DNA of 41,321 nt from Pseudomonas graminis (GTDB taxonomy: Bacteria > Pseudomonadota > Gammaproteobacteria > Pseudomonadales > Pseudomonadaceae): contig NZ_MTSB01000029.1 of assembly GCF_002093745.1 (NCBI RefSeq), forward strand, positions 1-41,321. The letters are read 5' to 3'. The position numbers and the translations under genes were made by a program. Under the pieces are notes generated by a model. The model saw nothing but the letters and a program-made list of their open reading frames with translations. It did no database searches and was not told the origin of the DNA. This document shows, one piece after another, positions 1-7,154 of this stretch; the stretch's first letter is position 1; each line of letters starts with the position of its first letter.

Positions 1-82
1 GCCTCGCGAAAATGCTTTAGATGTGCTTTTCAACCACGATGGCACTGGCGACGCAGAGTGCGACGTAAGTGACGGCTGAGCG
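1..82. other. Gene-free left edge of the window
   Basis: No convincing coding sequence is visible here. Reading frames that cross this stretch run into hairpin and repeat DNA further right and have arginine-rich, low-complexity translations, so I treat them as chance. The stretch leads directly into the structured element at 83-175 and may be its flank. The gene to the left lies outside the window. Confidence 0.6.
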
Positions 83-175
83 CTGACGCTGATCCGGGGG
101 ATGCTCGGCAGGACGCCGAGCAAGCCGCACCGGGCCATGGATGGCCCGTTGCGGCGACCGCCGGATCAGTGTCAG
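83..175. other. Three-way-junction-like structured element
   Basis: Seen in the sequence: a 15-bp outer stem pairs 83-97 with 161-175 (all Watson-Crick except one G-T, which would be a G-U wobble in plus-strand RNA). Inside it sit two hairpins. One is GCTCGGC/GCCGAGC (103-109 with 115-121). The other is a 14-position stem pairing 124-137 with 142-155, with one C-T mismatch and a TGGA loop. The outer stem plus two inner hairpins gives a cloverleaf-like or three-way-junction fold. From memory, similar sequence recurs between genes in Pseudomonas, but I cannot confirm that here. It could be a transcribed structured RNA, a REP/MITE-type mobile palindrome, or a DNA structure. No flanking target-site duplication or coding gene was found. 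Confidence 0.6.
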
Positions 176-185
176 GGCGAAGGAA

Positions 186-262
186 CCCGACGAAGTCGGG
201 CCGGAAACGGAGCCAGGATTTTGCTTACTTTGATCCCTCAAAGTAAGGCGCCGTAAGGGCGC
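186..262. other. Cluster of three further hairpins
   Basis: Three short palindromes follow the junction element. They are CCCGAC-GAA-GTCGGG (186-200), a 9-bp stem CTTACTTTG/CAAAGTAAG with a 6-nt loop (224-247), and GCGCC-GTAAG-GGCGC (248-262), which abuts the previous one. None is followed by a T-run of terminator quality. With 83-175 they make an almost continuous 180-bp run of self-complementary DNA, which suggests one composite element rather than independent terminators. Confidence 0.55.
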
Positions 263-275
263 AAACGTGACCTGA

Positions 276-523
276 GTCAGACGCAAATACCACTGACATC
301 GCAAAACCGCTGTGTGACGCGGAGCGTCACGAACTGCATACCGACGCGGAGCGTCGGCACGATAGTCAGAGTCAGACGCAAATACCACTGACACCGCAAA
401 ACCGCTGTGTGACGCGGAGCGTCACGAACTGCATGCCGACGCGGAGCGTCGGCACGATAATCAGCGTCAGACGCAAATACCACTGACACCGCAAAACCGC
501 TGTGTAACGCACAGCGTCACGAA
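276..523. repeat. 95-bp tandem repeat with paired hairpins, about 2.6 copies
   Basis: Copies begin at 276, 371 and 466, an exact 95-bp period; the third breaks off near 522. Copies 1 and 2 differ at only about four positions. Each full copy carries two palindromes with the same core, GACGC-GGA-GCGTC, but different closing pairs: GTGACGC/GCGTCAC (314-330 and 409-425) and CCGACGC/GCGTCGG (341-357 and 436-452). In copy 3 the first hairpin is decayed (AACGC-ACA-GCGTC). Such GGA-loop palindromes are abundant between genes in fluorescent pseudomonads and P. syringae. The array runs into the 3' end of the neighbouring DUF1810 gene. Confidence 0.9.
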
Positions 524-939
524 AGGCGCCTCACCGTCATCGCATCCCGCTCACCCTCGAAAAACGTATCCAGCACCTCCTGAAATACCGGCCGGTCAGG
601 CGCAGCGATGGCGAACAGCGTCATACTCGAGTGCAACTTCATATCATCCGGCGAACCGAACATCTGCCGCGCCGTACGTCCCACCTGAGGCACAATAATA
701 CTCGCGCACTGCTCCAGACGCGTTCCGAGCAGCGGGTGTTGCAGGTAGGCGCGGGCTTCATCCAGATCGCTGATGGCGTAACGTTGCGCCATATCACTAT
801 GGCCCAGCCCCTGAATCTGCGGAAACACGAACCACATCCAGTGACTGCGCTTGTGTCCCGCCTCAAGCTCGGTCAACACCTGTTGGAACACCAACTGCTG
901 AGCGTTGACAAAGCGTTGCAGGTTGTAAGCATCGTTCAT
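517..939 (-). CDS. DUF1810 family protein
   Basis: A 140-aa soluble protein with no signal peptide or membrane segment. The family signature is clear in the N-terminal half: an early NLQRFV stretch, then SHWMWFVFPQIQGLGHS, then a segment around AISDLDEARAYL. DUF1810 proteins are widespread and of unknown function. I chose the ATG at 939 because an AGGA ribosome-binding site lies about 9 nt upstream; an upstream ATG at 993 would add an unlikely 18-residue tail. The stop codon (517-519) lies inside the third copy of the 95-bp repeat, so the repeat defines the C-terminus. It is divergent from the ABC exporter at 1026 and its own promoter must lie in the short gap between them. Confidence 0.85.
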   Translation of the reverse strand: MNDAYNLQRFVNAQQLVFQQVLTELEAGHKRSHWMWFVFPQIQGLGHSDMAQRYAISDLDEARAYLQHPLLGTRLEQCASIIVPQVGRTARQMFGSPDDMKLHSSMTLFAIAAPDRPVFQEVLDTFFEGERDAMTVRRLS

Positions 940-1025
940 GATGACCGTCCTGTTTTTTAACGAACCTGTGGTCGTATGATGGCCGCCCGGCACGGGGGTT
1001 CGACCTGTCTCCAGAGTTTTTGCGT

Positions 1026-2837
1026 ATGCCCGTCTTCAAACGCTTCACCCTTTTCATGCAACAAGCCTTGCGGGCCATGCACCTGGTCTGGACCACTTCC
1101 CGCGGCTTGTCCGTCGGACTGATTCTGGCGACGCTCGTTGCTGGCCTGTTGCCCGCACTGGCCGCCTGGTTGGGGCAGCGCATCGTCGACGCTGTCGTCG
1201 CCGCGATGCAGTTGCATGCCAGCGCTGGCGAAGCGCCTCTGTGGCCAGTGTTGCGCTACGTACTGTTCGAGGCCGGCGTACTGGCGCTGCTGGCCGGCGC
1301 GCAACGGGCGTTATCGGTGCAACAGGCGTTGCTGCGAGTGTTGCTGGGGCAGAAGGTCAACACGTTGATTCTGGAGAAGGCCCAGACATTGTCGCTGTCG
1401 CAGTTCGAAGACTCGGAGTTCTACGACAAGCTGGTGCGAGTCCGGCGTGAGGCTTCGACCCGTCCGCTGGCGCTCGTGACCAAATCGCTGGGCTTGCTGC
1501 AAAATTTCATTTCGCTGATCAGCTTTGCCGTGCTGTTGGTGCATTTCTCGCCGTGGGCGTTGCTGATTCTGGTGGTGGGGGCGTTGCCGGTGTTCTTCGC
1601 TGAGGCGCACTTTTCCGGTGATGCGTTTCGCCTGTTTACCCGCCGTGCCCCGGAAACCCGTCGGCAGAACTACATTGAAACGCTGCTTTCCCACGAAGGC
1701 TATATCAAGGAGGTCAAGCTGTTCGGCTTCGCGCCGCTGCTGCTTCAGCGCTATCGCGAGACTTTCGAGCGGCTGTATGCCGAAGACCGCCGCCTGACCC
1801 TGCGCCGTGATGGCTGGGGCTTTCTGCTGGGCCTGCTGGGCACGGCTTCGTTCTATCTGGCGTATGCCTGGGTGGTGATCGATGCGGTACACGGGCGGAT
1901 CACCCTTGGTCAGATGACCATGTACCTGGTGCTGTTCAAGCAGGGGCAGGCGGCGGTCAGCAGCAGCCTCAGCGCGATCAGCGGTTTGTATGAGGACGGT
2001 CTGTACCTGGCCGATCTGTACGTATACCTCAGCCAGCCGGTCTCGCCACCGACCGGCAGCCTGACGCAGGGCGCGTTGCCCGGTGACGGCATGCGTTTCG
2101 AAAATGTGAGCTTCACCTACCCAGGCACCAGCCGCCCGGCGCTGGAACACATCGACTTGCACCTGGCCCCCGGCCGCAGCGTGGCGCTGGTGGGCGAAAA
2201 CGGTTCCGGCAAGACCACCCTGATCAAGCTGCTGACACGCCTGTATCGACCCGATCAAGGCCGGATCCTGCTGGATGGCAGCGACTTGCAGGAATGGGAC
2301 GAAAATGCGCTGCGCTCGCGGGTCGGCGTGATCTTTCAGGACTTCATCCGCTATCAGTTTCTGGTCGGCGAAAACCTCGGCGTCGGCGACACCCACGCGT
2401 TCCACGATGAAAACCGTTGGCGCGAAGCGGCAGCGCAGGGCATGGCTGCGCAGTTCATCGAGCAGCTCGACAAGGGCTACGCCACGCAATTGGGCCGCTG
2501 GTTCGCAGGCGGACAAGAGCTGTCTGGCGGGCAATGGCAAAAGATTGCCTTGTCACGTGCCTACATGCGTCGCGACGCCGACATCCTGATTCTCGACGAG
2601 CCGACTGCTGCGCTGGATGCGGGCGCGGAAGCGGCCGTGTTCGACCATTTCCGCGAATACGCCAAGGGCCGTATGACGCTGCTGATTTCCCATCGTTTTT
2701 CCAGCGTGCGCAATGCCGAGCACATTGTGGTGCTGGAGCACGGGCGGGTGCTGGAACGCGGTGATCATGACAGCCTGATTGCCGCCGCCGGGCGGTATGC
2801 CGCGCTGTTCGATCTTCAGGCGCAGGGTTATCGCTAA
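1026..2837 (+). CDS. ABC exporter, fused permease and ATPase
   Basis: A 603-aa half-transporter of the exporter type. The N-terminal part (about residues 1-310) has several hydrophobic helices forming the membrane domain. The C-terminal part is a complete nucleotide-binding domain: Walker A GENGSGKTT near residues 390-398, signature LSGGQ near 499-503, Walker B DILILDEP near 519-526, and a SHRFSS switch region. It probably homodimerises in the inner membrane and exports a lipid, peptide or drug. No substrate gene, membrane-fusion protein or peptidase domain lies beside it, so the cargo is unknown. The ATG at 1026 is two codons after a TTG that would also keep frame; neither has a strong ribosome-binding site. 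Confidence 0.88.
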   Translation: MPVFKRFTLFMQQALRAMHLVWTTSRGLSVGLILATLVAGLLPALAAWLGQRIVDAVVAAMQLHASAGEAPLWPVLRYVLFEAGVLALLAGAQRALSVQQALLRVLLGQKVNTLILEKAQTLSLSQFEDSEFYDKLVRVRREASTRPLALVTKSLGLLQNFISLISFAVLLVHFSPWALLILVVGALPVFFAEAHFSGDAFRLFTRRAPETRRQNYIETLLSHEGYIKEVKLFGFAPLLLQRYRETFERLYAEDRRLTLRRDGWGFLLGLLGTASFYLAYAWVVIDAVHGRITLGQMTMYLVLFKQGQAAVSSSLSAISGLYEDGLYLADLYVYLSQPVSPPTGSLTQGALPGDGMRFENVSFTYPGTSRPALEHIDLHLAPGRSVALVGENGSGKTTLIKLLTRLYRPDQGRILLDGSDLQEWDENALRSRVGVIFQDFIRYQFLVGENLGVGDTHAFHDENRWREAAAQGMAAQFIEQLDKGYATQLGRWFAGGQELSGGQWQKIALSRAYMRRDADILILDEPTAALDAGAEAAVFDHFREYAKGRMTLLISHRFSSVRNAEHIVVLEHGRVLERGDHDSLIAAAGRYAALFDLQAQGYR

Positions 2838-2923
2838 ATAAAAAATGTTGCAGTGAGTGACCAGTCGGCGTTTTATGGGGACCCTGTTTCACGTCGTATT
2901 TTTTGAATCAAACGGAGACATCG

Positions 2924-3961
2924 ATGCAATTTCGTAAATTGGGCAAAACCGACCTGTCGGTCAGCGCGATCTGCCTGGGCACCATGACCTGGGGCGAGCA
3001 GAACACCCAGGATGAAGCATTCGAACAGATTCGTATGGCCAAAGACGCCAGGGTCAACTTCCTCGACACCGCCGAAATGTACCCGGTGCCGCCGCGCGGC
3101 GAGACCTACACCAAGACCGAAAGCATCATCGGCGAGTACTTCAAGAAGTACGGCGACCGCAGTGACTGGGTGCTGGCCAGCAAAGTGGCCGGCCCTGGCC
3201 GCATGGACCATATTCGCGATGGCAATCCACGCCTGGACCGCAAGAACATCACCGCAGCGCTGGAGGCCAGCCTCAAGCGCCTGAACACCGATTACCTGGA
3301 CCTGTACCAGTTGCACTGGCCGGACCGCAAGACCAACTTCTTCGGTGTGCTGGGCTATACCCATGACCCGGATGATCAGGCCGTCGACATCGAAGAAACC
3401 CTGTCGGTGCTGGGTGATCTGGTCAAGGCAGGCAAGGTTCGCCATATCGGGCTGTCCAACGAAACGCCGTGGGGCACCCAGCGCTTTCTGCAGCTTGCCG
3501 AAAGCCTTGATCTGCCGCGTGCGGTGTCGATCCAGAACCCCTACAACCTGCTCAACCGCACCTTTGAAGTCGGTCTGGCAGAAATCGCCATTCGCGAACA
3601 GATCGGCTTGCTGGCGTACTCGCCTCTGGCGTTTGGTGTGCTGGCCGGCAAGTACCTCAACGGCGCTCGCCCGGCCGATGGACGCCTGACCCTGTTTGAG
3701 CGTTTTCAGCGTTACAACAACCCGCAGGCCGTCAGCGCGACCGAAAAATATGTCGCGCTGGCCCGCGAGCATGGCCTGGACCCTTCGCAAATGGCACTGG
3801 CGTACGTCACCAGTCGCCCGTTCGTGACCAGCAACATCATCGGCGCCACCAGGCTGGATCAACTAGAGATCAACCTGCAAAGCATCGACTTCACGCTGTC
3901 CGACGAGGTGATCGCCGGCATCGAGGCCATTCATACCTCGCAACCCAATCCGGCGCCGTAA
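2924..3961 (+). CDS. tas: NADP(H)-dependent aldo/keto reductase, Tas family
   Basis: A 345-aa soluble (beta/alpha)8 oxidoreductase. It closely matches E. coli Tas as I know it: the opening MQFRKLGKTDLSVS, GTMTWGEQN, FLDTAEMYPVPP, DYLDLYQLHWPDR with NFFG after it, and the ending NPAP. The expected catalytic tetrad is present as D48, Y53, K87 and H131. Family members reduce aldehydes and ketones with NADPH; the physiological substrate is uncertain, and E. coli tas was found as a suppressor of tyrosine starvation. The ATG at 2924 has a GGAG site 6 nt upstream; an in-frame TTG at 2903 is less likely. It is followed by 82 nt and then the SDR gene, so co-transcription is possible but not shown. Confidence 0.9.
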   Translation: MQFRKLGKTDLSVSAICLGTMTWGEQNTQDEAFEQIRMAKDARVNFLDTAEMYPVPPRGETYTKTESIIGEYFKKYGDRSDWVLASKVAGPGRMDHIRDGNPRLDRKNITAALEASLKRLNTDYLDLYQLHWPDRKTNFFGVLGYTHDPDDQAVDIEETLSVLGDLVKAGKVRHIGLSNETPWGTQRFLQLAESLDLPRAVSIQNPYNLLNRTFEVGLAEIAIREQIGLLAYSPLAFGVLAGKYLNGARPADGRLTLFERFQRYNNPQAVSATEKYVALAREHGLDPSQMALAYVTSRPFVTSNIIGATRLDQLEINLQSIDFTLSDEVIAGIEAIHTSQPNPAP

Positions 3962-3994
3962 CCTGAACCATGAATAAGCTGCACTGAACTTCTT

Positions 3995-4039
3995 TTCAGC
4001 CTCGCCAGTCAGCACTAATACGCTTACTCCGAGGCTGAA
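3995..4039 (+). promoter_or_regulatory. Stem-loop covering the SDR ribosome-binding site
   Basis: A perfect 10-bp inverted repeat pairs TTCAGCCTCG (3995-4004) with CGAGGCTGAA (4030-4039), leaving a 25-nt loop. The 3' arm contains the GAGG ribosome-binding site (4031-4034) of the SDR that starts at 4044. In RNA this stem would hide the site. It could be a translational switch, an operator in DNA, or chance; there is no T-run, so it is not a typical terminator. Confidence 0.5.
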
Positions 4040-4043
4040 TTCG

Positions 4044-4844
4044 ATGCACATCTCACTCAAGCAACAAGTCGCAATCGTCACCGGAGCCAGTTCCGGTCTG
4101 GGGGCCGGTGCCGCAAGGGCGCTGGCCGATGCCGGTGCCGCCGTGGTCATCAACTACAACTCCAAGGCTGAGCCTGCCGAAAAGCTGGCCGAAGACATTC
4201 GTGCTGCGGGCGGCCGCGCCCTGGCTGTCGGGGCCGACGTGTCGAAAGAGGAAGATGTCGAGCGGATGTTTGCCCAGACCATCGAGCACTTCGGTGCGCT
4301 GGATATTCTGGTTGCCAATTCCGGGCTGCAAAAAGACGCTTCCATCGTCGACATGAGCCTGGACGACTGGAACACCGTCATCAACGTCAACCTGACCGGC
4401 CAGTTTCTTTGTGCTCGCGCGGCGTTGCGGCAATTCATCAAGCAAGGCATGCGCCCTGACGTATCGCGGGCGATGGGCAAGATCATTCACATGAGTTCGG
4501 TCCATCAGTTGATTCCCTGGGCCGGCCACGTCAATTACGCGGCGTCCAAGGGGGGTGTCGATCTGCTGATGCGCAGCATCGCCCAGGAAGTCGGCGAACT
4601 GAAGATTCGGGTCAACAGTGTTGCGCCGGGCGCCATTCGCACGCCGATCAACGCCGACGCCCGCAAAGGCGATGCCGAAAAGGAGATGCTCAAGCTGATT
4701 CCCTACGGTCGCATCGGTGAGCCGGAAGATGTCGCCAACGCAGTCCTGTGGCTGGCGTCCGACGCGTCGGATTATGTTCACGGCACCACGCTGTTCATCG
4801 ACGGTGGCATGACCCTCTATCCGGAGTTCCGTGGCAATGGCTGA
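4044..4844 (+). CDS. SDR oxidoreductase, glucose 1-dehydrogenase-like
   Basis: A 266-aa classical short-chain dehydrogenase. The cofactor-binding TGASSGLG motif is at residues 13-20. The catalytic Ser-Tyr-Lys set is S152, Y165 and K169, in the arrangement MSSVHQLIPWAG...NYAASKGG seen in Bacillus glucose 1-dehydrogenases. The C-terminal FIDGGMTLYP also fits that group. Oxidation of glucose or a related sugar with NAD(P)+ is the family-based guess; substrate is not proven by sequence. Its last 8 nt overlap the next gene (GH15 hydrolase), pointing to translational coupling and a shared role in sugar metabolism. A GAGG site precedes the ATG by 9 nt and may be masked by the stem-loop at 3995-4039. 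Confidence 0.88.
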   Translation: MHISLKQQVAIVTGASSGLGAGAARALADAGAAVVINYNSKAEPAEKLAEDIRAAGGRALAVGADVSKEEDVERMFAQTIEHFGALDILVANSGLQKDASIVDMSLDDWNTVINVNLTGQFLCARAALRQFIKQGMRPDVSRAMGKIIHMSSVHQLIPWAGHVNYAASKGGVDLLMRSIAQEVGELKIRVNSVAPGAIRTPINADARKGDAEKEMLKLIPYGRIGEPEDVANAVLWLASDASDYVHGTTLFIDGGMTLYPEFRGNG

Positions 4845-6663
4845 CTTTCCGCAAGAGGCGCAGAACCGAATCGAGAATCACGGCATCATCGGCGACATGC
4901 GCAGTGCCGCGCTGATCGCCGACACGGGCAGTATCGACTTCTGCTGCTGGCCGGATTTCGACAGCCCGTCGATCTTCACCGCGCTGCTGGACACCCCGAA
5001 CGCCGGGATTTTCCAGCTGGCGCCGGATTTGCCTGACGCGCGCCGTTTGCAGATTTATCTGCCTGACACCAATGTGCTGCAAACCCGCTGGATTTCCGAG
5101 CAGGCAGTCGTGGAAGTGACCGATCTGATGCCGATTGGCGAAGATCAGGACGACCTGCCCCGCATCGTACGACGTGTCCAGGTGCGTTTTGGCGAGGCGA
5201 CGATTCGCATGCGCTGCCGGGTGCGGATGGATTACAGCCGTGCCGACACTGCCGCGCGTCTTGACGGCCAAGACGTCTGTTTCGAAGCCGAAGGGCAACC
5301 GGGCATGCGCTTGTCGGCGGCGACGCCGTTGCAGCTGGATAAGAACGACGCTGTGGCTGAGTTTCACATGCAGAAAGGCCAGACCATCGAGTTCATTCTG
5401 GGCGGTGTCGACGACCCGAATGTGGCGGCAGGCAAGTGTTCGCGTTACTTCGACGATACCCTGACGTTCTGGCGGCGCTGGGCCGGGCAGTCGCAATACA
5501 AAGGCCGCTGGCGTGAAATGGTCACCCGTTCGGCGCTGGCGCTCAAGTTGCTGACCTCCCGCAAGCACGGCGGCATCGTCGCAGCGGCCACGTTCGGTCT
5601 GCCTGAAACCGAGGGCGGCGAGCGTAACTGGGATTACCGGTACACCTGGATCCGCGACGCATCGTTCACCGTTTATGCGTTCATGCGCCTGGGTTACACC
5701 GATGAAGCCAATGCGTTCATGGGCTGGGTGCGTGAGCGGCTGGATGAGTGCTGCGAACAGACCGAAAAACTCGGCATTCTGTATGCCCTCGACGGCCATG
5801 CAGAACTGCCCGAAGAGCACCTTGATCATTTGTCCGGTTACGGCGGCGCCCAGCCGGTGCGGATCGGCAACGAAGCGTACACGCAGGTACAGCTGGATAT
5901 ATACGGCGAACTGATGGACGCCGTTTACCTGGCCAACAAGTACGGGGACGCGATCTCCCACGACGGCTGGAAACACGTGGTGCGCCAGGTCGATTACGTG
6001 TGCGAGCACTGGAACGACCGCGACGTGGGCATCTGGGAAATGCGCGGTGGCGATCAGCATTTTCTGCACTCGCGGCTAATGTGCTGGGTGGCGCTCGACC
6101 GGGCGCTGCGCCTGGCCTTCAAGCGTTCGCTGTCCGGGCCGTTCGAGCGCTGGAACAAGGTGCGCGAAGAGATCCAGAACGACATCTGGGAAAACTTCTG
6201 GAACGAAGAGCTGGGGCACTTCGTGCAGCACAAGGGCAGTCGAAATCTGGATGCGTCCATGCTGTTGATGCCGCTGGTGCGCTTTGTCGGCGCCAACGAT
6301 CCCAAGTGGCTGGCGACGCTGGACGCCATCGAAGCGGCGCTGGTGCGCGACGGGATGGTCTTCCGCTATCGCAACGACGACGATCATGATGACGGCCTGG
6401 AGGGTGAAGAGGGCGCCTTCGTGGCCTGTTCGTTCTGGTACGTCGAATGCCTGGCCCGGGCCGGGCGGGTCGAGCAGGCGCATCTGGAGTTCGAGCAACT
6501 GTTGCGTTACGCCAACCCGCTGGGGCTGTATGCCGAAGAGTTCGACAGCCATGCCCGTCATCTGGGCAATACACCACAGGCCTTGAGCCATCTGGCGCTG
6601 ATCAGCGCGGCCAGTTTTCTGGACCGCAAGCTGGGCGGCGGGCAGGCGCTCTGGCAGCCTTGA
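4837..6663 (+). CDS. Glycoside hydrolase family 15 (glucoamylase/trehalase-like)
   Basis: A 608-aa protein with an N-terminal beta-sandwich-like region (about residues 1-230) followed by the (alpha/alpha)6 catalytic barrel. Family motifs include ERNWDYRYTWIRDASF at about 262-277. The likely general acid is E401 in IWEMRGG and the likely base E567 in LYAEEFD. There is no signal peptide, so it should act in the cytoplasm. GH15 enzymes release glucose from alpha-glucans; bacterial intracellular members include trehalases, so trehalose or malto-oligosaccharides are both possible substrates. The ATG at 4837 overlaps the SDR stop codon; GGAG lies 10 nt upstream. An in-frame GTG at 4831 is too close to that site. 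Glucose released here could feed the coupled SDR. Confidence 0.9.
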   Translation: MADFPQEAQNRIENHGIIGDMRSAALIADTGSIDFCCWPDFDSPSIFTALLDTPNAGIFQLAPDLPDARRLQIYLPDTNVLQTRWISEQAVVEVTDLMPIGEDQDDLPRIVRRVQVRFGEATIRMRCRVRMDYSRADTAARLDGQDVCFEAEGQPGMRLSAATPLQLDKNDAVAEFHMQKGQTIEFILGGVDDPNVAAGKCSRYFDDTLTFWRRWAGQSQYKGRWREMVTRSALALKLLTSRKHGGIVAAATFGLPETEGGERNWDYRYTWIRDASFTVYAFMRLGYTDEANAFMGWVRERLDECCEQTEKLGILYALDGHAELPEEHLDHLSGYGGAQPVRIGNEAYTQVQLDIYGELMDAVYLANKYGDAISHDGWKHVVRQVDYVCEHWNDRDVGIWEMRGGDQHFLHSRLMCWVALDRALRLAFKRSLSGPFERWNKVREEIQNDIWENFWNEELGHFVQHKGSRNLDASMLLMPLVRFVGANDPKWLATLDAIEAALVRDGMVFRYRNDDDHDDGLEGEEGAFVACSFWYVECLARAGRVEQAHLEFEQLLRYANPLGLYAEEFDSHARHLGNTPQALSHLALISAASFLDRKLGGGQALWQP

Positions 6664-6897
6664 GTGCAGTGAACGTGGATGAATGAGCGCTGCACATCCT
6701 CCGTATTCGGGTCACTGGCGGCGTAAAACGTGCCCCGGCGCCTGTTCTTCCAGCGGGTCATCATTCGCCCAGGAGGGCGGATGATTGGCTGGCGAGCGAT
6801 GGACGCTGGTCGTGCAAAGAGAAAAAAGAGGGAATTTTTCGGCAACAGTTCGTGTCACCTATACTCAAGCCACTGCTGAAAAAGGATCAGGCTTTCA
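6664..6897 (+). other. Intergenic region with an 11-bp hairpin
   Basis: No gene is supported here. A stem-loop pairs 6760-6770 with 6775-6785 around an AGGA loop (ATCATTCGCCC/GGGCGGATGAT, one G-T pair). It lacks a T-run, so it is not a canonical terminator for the GH15 gene. A TATACT at 6860-6865 could be the -10 box for the next gene, but no good -35 box lies at the right distance. Confidence 0.45.
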
Positions 6898-7122
6898 ATG
6901 GCACTTCCAAAGCATTACCGCATTGATTATCTGTTAAACGGTTCGTTCAAGAGCTTTTACATACGCACCGAGAACATGGATAACGCAGAGGCGTGGCACC
7001 ACGCGAGTGTGGATGCAGGCCTCGCACGTATTCCTAAATACCGACTGGAGAAGGTTCAGCGCGTCTCCAAACCCTACGCTGAACACTTCGGTGTCACTGA
7101 CGTGGAGTGGGCTCAGGCCTGA
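6898..7122 (+). CDS. Small conserved protein, DUF6555-like
   Basis: A 74-aa soluble protein beginning MALPKHYRIDYLLNGSFKSF, with AEAWHHASVDAG in the middle. I recognise this as the small Pseudomonas family DUF6555 from memory, with moderate certainty; function is unknown. An AAGGA site lies upstream, about 11 nt from the ATG. It has its own short transcription unit: a strong hairpin straddles the stop codon. Base use looks like neighbouring genes. Confidence 0.8.
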   Translation: MALPKHYRIDYLLNGSFKSFYIRTENMDNAEAWHHASVDAGLARIPKYRLEKVQRVSKPYAEHFGVTDVEWAQA

Positions 7123-7140
7123 GCCACTCCACGGTTTATT
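7101..7140 (+). terminator. Terminator overlapping the DUF6555-like stop codon
   Basis: A long stem pairs about 7101-7117 with 7118-7133 (GTGGAGTGG...CCACTCCAC, one bulged G), centred on AGGCCT and followed by GGTTTATT. The stop codon TGA (7120-7122) lies inside the stem. The T-run is short, so termination may be partial. The convergent MFS gene ends just beyond at 7155. Confidence 0.6.
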
Positions 7141-7154
7141 GTCACCGCTTTATG

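Noticed and set aside
276..523. CRISPR array
   Set aside because: The 95-bp units are identical throughout, with no unique spacers and no cas genes nearby; it is a plain tandem repeat.
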